64,000 nt of DNA, from positions 1 through 64,000 of the forward strand of contig JAVKSL010000005.1 of NCBI GenBank assembly GCA_039583695.1, written 5' to 3'. A program made the position numbers and the translations under genes. The stretch comes from JAVKSL01 sp039583695. GTDB lineage: Bacteria > Actinomycetota > Acidimicrobiia > Acidimicrobiales > JAJPHD01. The notes beneath the pieces were generated by a model that was not told the origin of the DNA, did no database searches, and saw only the letters and a program-made list of their open reading frames with translations. This document shows positions 58,902 to 64,000 of this stretch, in pieces (the first letter of the stretch is position 1; every line of letters begins with the position of its first letter).

Positions 58902-60950
58902 GTGCTCCACGCAGCGTTTCTCATCGTGGTGCTCCCGCTGGTTGGGTTCTTTGTCCTGCTCATCGCGGGCCGCCGGCTGGGCAACCCGTGGGCCGGATGG
59001 CTGGCGACGGGCATGGTCAGCCTGTCCTTCGTGGCTGCGCTGGTCACTTTTGTGGGCCTGGCATTGCGGACGGGGGGGCATCGGGTATTCGTCCAGAGGT
59101 TGTTCGACTGGCTTCCGGTGGGGGGCTTCAACGCCAACGTGGCGCTGAGGGTGGACCCGCTCTCGATGGTGATGGCCCTGTTCGTCACCGGGGTCAGCGC
59201 GATCATCCACCTCTACTCGATCGGCTACATGGAGCACGACGAGGGCTTCTCCAAGTTCTTCGTCTACCTCAACCTGTTCGTGTTCTCCATGCTCATCCTG
59301 GTGCTGTCGAACAACTTCGTTTTCACCTTCGTCGGCTGGGAGGGGGTGGGTGCGTGCTCTTACTGGTTGATCTCGTTCTGGTTCGACAAGGACTCGGCCG
59401 CCAGCGCGGGCAAGAAGGCGTTCGTGTACAACCGGATCGGCGACCTCGGCTTCGTGGTGGCCATGGCCTTTTTGTTCAGCTCCACCGGGACCCTCAGCTA
59501 CACCGGGGTGTTCGCCGCGGCGACCAGCGGCCACATCACCCAGACCACTGCCACGGCGGTTGGCCTATTGCTGTTCTTGGGGGCGGTGGGCAAGTCCGCC
59601 CAGATCCCGCTGTACCCGTGGCTGCTGGATGCCATGGAGGGCCCGACGCCTGTATCCGCCCTGATCCACGCCGCGACCATGGTCACCGCGGGCGTCTACC
59701 TGATGGTCCGTATCAGTCCCATCCTGGCGCTCACCCCGGTGACGATGACCATCATCGCCAGCTTTGGCGTCGCTACCGCCTTCGCTGCCGCGCTTGCCGC
59801 CAGCGCCCAATCCGACATCAAGAAGGTCCTGGCGTTCTCGACGGTCTCCCAGCTCGGGTACATGTTCCTGGCGGTCGGGTCGGGGGCCTACAGCGCGGCG
59901 ATCTTCTTGATGGTCGCCCACGCCTTCTACAAGGCCCTGCTGTTCCTCGGCGCCGGCTCGGTGATCCATGGCATGGGTGACGAGCAGGACCTGAAACGCA
60001 TGGGGGGCCTGCGCAAGTACATGCCGGTGACCTCAGGGACGTTCCTGGTTGCCTGGCTGGCTATCGCCGGGGTGTTCCCGCTGGCCGGCTTCTGGGCCAA
60101 GGGGGCAGTCCTGACCGGGGCCTTCGCCAACAACCATGCGATGTGGGTGCTCGGCGAGCTGACGGTCATACTCACCGCTTACTACATAGGCCGGGAGTTC
60201 TACTTGTGCTTCTACGGCGAGGAGCGCTGGCGCCGCATAGCCGACCTGGCGACGGGCGTCCCCGGGGGCCCCGGACGGTTGGTTGCCGGGACTGCGGCGG
60301 CCGGCGACGCTGGGCTTGGCCCGGCTGGCGACGCTGGGCCTGCGGCGGCCGGCGACGCTGGGCCTGCGGCGGCCGGGCCGGTCGGGCACCACGGCTTGGC
60401 GGCGGGCGCCGGGCCGCATGAGTGCCGTCCTGTGATGCTGGTTCCCCTGGTTGTGCTGGCGGTCGCTGCGATCTTCGCTGGCCTGCTGGACCTGCCATTC
60501 CACCCGAGCTGGCCATTCTTGGACCACTGGCTGGCGCCGGTCGTCGGCGCCTTCGAGCATCCCTCCCCGGCTGGGCTCGGCCTGGCTGTCGGCCTGCCGG
60601 TGATCGATGGGGTGATGGCCCTGTTGGGCGTGGGTATCGTCACCGCTCTGTGGCTAAGGCACTGGGATCGGCCCGAGCTGGAACCTCTCGTGCTGCGCAA
60701 GGGGTGGTTCCTGGATTCCATCTACGAGGCCACCATTGCCCGGCCGGGCTACCTGGTGGCGGGCTTCGCCGCCTTCGTGGTGGACAACCGGGTCATCGAC
60801 GGGGTGGTGAACGGTTCGGCGAGCCTTGTCCAAGTGCTCGGCTCCAAGGTCCGTCGCCTGCAGACCGGCTACGTGCGTAACTACGCCCTTGGCCTGGCGG
60901 CTGGGGCAGTTGTACTGATGGCCTGGGTGCTGTCCCGGGCCGGGGTCTGA
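58902..60950 (+). CDS. nuoL: NADH-quinone oxidoreductase subunit L
   Basis: 682 residues, an antiporter-like pump subunit. Conserved: FVGWEGVGACSYWLISFWFDK (Glu of TM5), GAVGKSAQIPLYPWLLDAMEGPTPVSALIHAATMVTAGVYL (Lys of TM7) and SDIKKVLAFSTVSQLGYM. Near residues 464-495 lies a low-complexity AGDAGPAA insert encoded by a 24-bp unit repeated three times and in part a fourth (60294 to about 60380), inside a loop between helices. The C-terminal part should include the lateral helix. Confidence 0.94.
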   Translation: MLHAAFLIVVLPLVGFFVLLIAGRRLGNPWAGWLATGMVSLSFVAALVTFVGLALRTGGHRVFVQRLFDWLPVGGFNANVALRVDPLSMVMALFVTGVSAIIHLYSIGYMEHDEGFSKFFVYLNLFVFSMLILVLSNNFVFTFVGWEGVGACSYWLISFWFDKDSAASAGKKAFVYNRIGDLGFVVAMAFLFSSTGTLSYTGVFAAATSGHITQTTATAVGLLLFLGAVGKSAQIPLYPWLLDAMEGPTPVSALIHAATMVTAGVYLMVRISPILALTPVTMTIIASFGVATAFAAALAASAQSDIKKVLAFSTVSQLGYMFLAVGSGAYSAAIFLMVAHAFYKALLFLGAGSVIHGMGDEQDLKRMGGLRKYMPVTSGTFLVAWLAIAGVFPLAGFWAKGAVLTGAFANNHAMWVLGELTVILTAYYIGREFYLCFYGEERWRRIADLATGVPGGPGRLVAGTAAAGDAGLGPAGDAGPAAAGDAGPAAAGPVGHHGLAAGAGPHECRPVMLVPLVVLAVAAIFAGLLDLPFHPSWPFLDHWLAPVVGAFEHPSPAGLGLAVGLPVIDGVMALLGVGIVTALWLRHWDRPELEPLVLRKGWFLDSIYEATIARPGYLVAGFAAFVVDNRVIDGVVNGSASLVQVLGSKVRRLQTGYVRNYALGLAAGAVVLMAWVLSRAGV

Positions 60951-60961
60951 GGGGCAGGGCC

Positions 60962-62611
60962 GTGCCGGACGGTTCCGCGGTGCATGCGCTGCTGGGCCAG
61001 GTGAGCGCGGCTCACGACTACCTGCTGACCTCGATCGTGGGACTGCCTGTGGTGGCTGCGGTCGTGGTGGCGGTGCTCCCGGCCAGGGAGCGCCTGGTAC
61101 GCGCGGTGGGGGTCTTCACCGTCCTCGCCACGCTCGCGCTGGCCATTGTCATCGGGGTCGAGTTCGTCCCCGGCGTGGCGGGCTATCAGATGGTGGCCAA
61201 CTACGCCTGGATACCCACCTTTGGAATTTCCTTCCATCTGGGGGTCGACGGGATCTCGCTGTTCCTGGTGCTCCTGACCGGGGCATTGTTCCCCCTGGCC
61301 CTGGTGGGCGGGGCGGTGAAGCGCAACCCCAAGAGCTACGTGGCCTGGATGCTCCTCCTGGAGGCGGCCTGCATGGGGAGCTTCCTGTCGCTGGACCTGT
61401 TCCTGTTCTTCGTCTTCTTCGAGCTGACCTTGGTACCGATCTACTTCGTGATCGCCGGCTGGGGGTTCGAGAGGCGCGGGTATGCGGCGGTCAAGTTCTT
61501 CTTGTACACCTTCTTGGGCTCGGCCTTCTTCTTCGTGGGAATGCTGGCTGTGGTGTTCATCCACGCCGACCACACGGGCCAGGTGACCTTCAACTTGTTG
61601 CGCCTGGAAGCTGACCCTGGGGTCCTGGGCGGGGTCGGGGTCTGGTTGTTCCTCGCCTTCACCGCCGCGTTCGCGGTGAAGGCCCCGCTCTTTCCCTTTC
61701 ACACCTGGTCACCAGACGCGTATGCCGAGGCACCCACCGGTGGGGTGATAATCCTGGCCTCGGTGATGGCCAAGCTCGGGACCTACGGGATGATCCGCTT
61801 CGACCTCGGCCTGTTCCCCAAGGCCAGCGTGTACTTCGTGCCCCTGATGCTGACCCTGGCGGTGATCGGGATCATCTACGGCGCCGTCGTGGCGTGCCGC
61901 CAACCCGACCTCAAGCGACTCGTTGCCTACTCGTCGGTGTCCCACATGGGCTTCATCGTGCTCGGTCTGTTTGCGCTCACCGCCCAGTCGATGACCGGCG
62001 GGGTGATCGAGATGCTCAACCACGGCCTGTACACGGCTGCCCTGTTCCTGCTCATCGGGTTCATCTACCGGCGCTGGGGGACCTGGCAGGCCAACGAGCT
62101 GCGGGGGATCCAACGCGTGGCACCCATCCTGGCGGGTGCCTTCACGGTGGCAATGATGGCAGCCATCGGCCTGCCTGGCCTGAACGGCTTTGTGGGCGAG
62201 TTCCTGATCCTGATCGGCACCTTCGTGACCCATCGATGGTGGGCCGTGGCCGCCGCGTCGGGGGTCGTCATCGCCTCGATATACATGCTGTGGGCTTTCC
62301 AGCAGGCCTTCCACGGCAAGCCCAGGGGGGTTGTGGCCCAGCCCGCCGGCGCGGCCACCGGGCCGGGAGCGTTGCGAGGGGTGGTTGGGGACCTGAGCAT
62401 GGGTGAGCGGGCATTGATAATCCCGCTCCTTTTGGTGATCGCCTTCCTCGGGGTCTACCCTGCCCCGGTGCTCAACCGGATCACTCCCTCGGTAGATGCC
62501 CTGATCTCCCACGTCGAGGTCAACAGCCACTATGTCGAGCCGCCGGTGGCGAACCTGGGATCCCGGTTCGTCGCCGTTCGGACCTCCACCAAGCCGGCTG
62601 GGGGCGGCTGA
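60962..62611 (+). CDS. nuoM: NADH-quinone oxidoreductase subunit M
   Basis: 549 residues, a second antiporter-like subunit with about 14 helices. FFVFFELTLVPIYFVIAGWG carries the TM5 Glu, FAVKAPLFPFHTWSPDAYAEAPTGGVIILASVMAKLGTYG the TM7 Lys region, and PDLKRLVAYSSVSHMGFI follows. Start GTG 60962 lies 11 bp after the nuoL stop. The stop overlaps the nuoN ATG (TGATG). Confidence 0.95.
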   Translation: MPDGSAVHALLGQVSAAHDYLLTSIVGLPVVAAVVVAVLPARERLVRAVGVFTVLATLALAIVIGVEFVPGVAGYQMVANYAWIPTFGISFHLGVDGISLFLVLLTGALFPLALVGGAVKRNPKSYVAWMLLLEAACMGSFLSLDLFLFFVFFELTLVPIYFVIAGWGFERRGYAAVKFFLYTFLGSAFFFVGMLAVVFIHADHTGQVTFNLLRLEADPGVLGGVGVWLFLAFTAAFAVKAPLFPFHTWSPDAYAEAPTGGVIILASVMAKLGTYGMIRFDLGLFPKASVYFVPLMLTLAVIGIIYGAVVACRQPDLKRLVAYSSVSHMGFIVLGLFALTAQSMTGGVIEMLNHGLYTAALFLLIGFIYRRWGTWQANELRGIQRVAPILAGAFTVAMMAAIGLPGLNGFVGEFLILIGTFVTHRWWAVAAASGVVIASIYMLWAFQQAFHGKPRGVVAQPAGAATGPGALRGVVGDLSMGERALIIPLLLVIAFLGVYPAPVLNRITPSVDALISHVEVNSHYVEPPVANLGSRFVAVRTSTKPAGGG

Positions 62612-64000
62612 TGTACGTGGCTCTGGCCACTTCGATCGGGGTTCCGGTCACCCCGCTCGGACCGCTGGTCCGGCCCCCTATCGCTTACACGGCGATCATG
62701 CCTGAGCTGATCCTGCTGGGCGGCGCGCTCGGGGTGCTGGTACTGGCTTCTCTGACCTCGCGACGGCTGCACACGATGGTCCACGCGGCGGCCACCGTCG
62801 CCGTTTCACTGGCGGCCATGGGCTGGACCGTGATCGTGCTGTGGCCCCGGGTGACCGGCCACGGCGCCGGCCCCCACGGCGCGTTCAGCGCGCTGTCGGG
62901 AATGGTGGCCGTGGACGGGTTCACGCTCTTGGTTTTCGTGCTGGTCGAAGCCTCGATAATCCTGGGCGTGGCAGTGTGTGCGGCCTGGCTGGAGCGCGAG
63001 GGCATCACTGGTCCAGAGCTGTACGTCCTGGCCCTGTTCTCAGGAGCAGGGGCCATGCTGATGGCGACGGCCAACGACCTCATCTTGATCTTCCTGGGCC
63101 TGGAGATCCTTTCGATCCCCCTGTACATCCTGGCCGGGCTCAACGCTCGGAGGGAGGACTCGGGCGAGGCCGCGATGAAGTACTTCATCCTCGGGGCGTT
63201 CTCCTCGGCCATCTTCATCTACGGGGTGGCCCTGACCTACGGCGCCACCGGGTCCACCAATCTGGCCCAGATCGCCACTTTCTTGAGCACCAACGTCCTG
63301 GCCTCCAACGGCTTGGTGCTCGCCGGGATGGCGCTGCTGCTGGTCGGCTTCAGCTTCAAGATCGCCGCGGTGCCGTTCCACACCTGGACGCCGGACGTCT
63401 ATCAGGGCTCGCCGTCCCCGGTCACCGGGTTCATGGCGGCAGTGGCCAAGGCAGGTGGGTTCGCTGCCTTGCTCCGGGTGTTCTTCTCCGCGTTTTCCAC
63501 CCTGCGCCTCGACTGGCAGCCGGCTATCTGGGCGCTTGCTGTGCTGAGCCTGGTGGTGGGGGCCGTGCTGGCGGTGATGCAGGCTGACATCAAGCGGATG
63601 ATGGCTTACTCGTCCATCAGCCACGCCGGCTTCGTGGTGGTGGGTCTTTACGCGGCGACCGTGGCCGGGATCTCGGGCTCGCTGTATTACCTGCTTGCAT
63701 ACGCTTTCATGGTGATTGGAACGTTCGCGGTCATCACTGTTGTCGGTGGAGGCGGCGACGGGAATCACAGGATCGAGGCCTACAGGGGCCTGGCAAAACG
63801 CAACCCTGTCCTGGCTGCGTGCATGACGGTGCTATTGATTGCCCAGGCAGGCATCCCCTTCACCACGGGGTTCTTCGCCAAGTTCTACGTGATCGCGGCT
63901 GCCATTGCCCAGGGCCAGTACGTGATTGCCGTGATTGCCATGGTCTCGGCGGTGATCGCGGCGTTCTTCTACCTTCGGGTGGTCGTGGTCATGTACACTC
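62611..64000 (+). CDS. nuoN: NADH-quinone oxidoreductase subunit N, cut by the window edge
   Basis: About 463 codons are visible and the frame is still open at 64000. It is the third antiporter-like subunit: IFLGLEILSIPLYILAGLN (TM5 Glu), FSFKIAAVPFHTWTPDVYQGSPSPVTGFMAAVAKAGGF (TM7 Lys) and ADIKRMMAYSSISHAGFV. It completes the usual A-to-N gene order. The first 30 residues are longer than the minimal start; ATG 62611 is chosen for its overlap with the nuoM stop. Confidence 0.94.
   Translation, partial: MYVALATSIGVPVTPLGPLVRPPIAYTAIMPELILLGGALGVLVLASLTSRRLHTMVHAAATVAVSLAAMGWTVIVLWPRVTGHGAGPHGAFSALSGMVAVDGFTLLVFVLVEASIILGVAVCAAWLEREGITGPELYVLALFSGAGAMLMATANDLILIFLGLEILSIPLYILAGLNARREDSGEAAMKYFILGAFSSAIFIYGVALTYGATGSTNLAQIATFLSTNVLASNGLVLAGMALLLVGFSFKIAAVPFHTWTPDVYQGSPSPVTGFMAAVAKAGGFAALLRVFFSAFSTLRLDWQPAIWALAVLSLVVGAVLAVMQADIKRMMAYSSISHAGFVVVGLYAATVAGISGSLYYLLAYAFMVIGTFAVITVVGGGGDGNHRIEAYRGLAKRNPVLAACMTVLLIAQAGIPFTTGFFAKFYVIAAAIAQGQYVIAVIAMVSAVIAAFFYLRVVVVMYT

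Overview
The window is 64 kb of very GC-rich actinobacterial chromosome. GTG and TTG starts are common, and stop/start overlaps of the ATGA, GTGA and TGATG type are everywhere. Ni-superoxide dismutase with its peptidase, MshA (mycothiol), a CobA-HemD fusion, bacterial XPB with its partner protein, and a 14-gene nuo operon next to a geranylgeranyl-reductase-like flavoprotein all point to Actinomycetota. I cannot place it below phylum level. A run of 100 N at 8136-8235 shows that this is a draft assembly.

Layout. (1) 1-5.3 kb: metal-resistance cargo. It holds a CsoR-type copper sensor coupled to a small ORF and a permease with a YHS tail, then two broken genes abutting at about 2.7 kb (an FAD oxidoreductase and a MerB-like lyase), merA with an ArsR-type regulator, and an NrtS-like membrane protein. 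(2) 5.5-6.2 kb: the decayed remains of a tyrosine integrase beside a 43-bp copy of a tRNA-Lys 3' end. (3) 6.18-25.26 kb: a 19-kb integrated element of the actinomycete integrative and conjugative (AICE/pSAM2) type, bounded by that 43-bp repeat and by the intact tRNA-Lys(UUU) gene. Its core module is an XRE regulator, a Nudix protein, a small conserved protein, a small membrane peptide, an FtsK-like translocase, a RepSA-like initiator, an excisionase and an integrase. The integrase carries an amber codon and an apparent 5' frameshift. The cargo is a defence island: two Thoeris-like TIR proteins with a membrane protein and a small partner, a UvrD-type helicase-nuclease, a type III-like restriction-modification pair, and a Clp-fold protease with a coupled 60-residue ORF.

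(4) 25.3-32.6 kb: chromosomal housekeeping genes (DksA/TraR-like protein, hydrolases, MoaD/ThiS-like protein, SodN/SodX, MshA, ProC, a methyltransferase). (5) 32.7-46.8 kb: tetrapyrrole genes in near-continuous order (HTH gene, sirC-like, hemA, hemC, cobA-hemD, hemB, hemL), split by the XPB helicase pair and by a FUSC-family membrane protein. The FUSC gene lies between a truncated 5' copy of hemB and the intact hemB, inside a roughly 254-bp direct duplication. (6) 47-64 kb: a MenJ-like flavoprotein divergent from nuoA to nuoN, which supply respiratory complex I; nuoN runs off the end.

The most interesting observations are the TIR/membrane-protein operon on the element, the broken integrase with evidence of serial integration at the same tRNA, the hemB duplication around the FUSC gene, and repeated in-frame tandem duplications inside several unrelated proteins.
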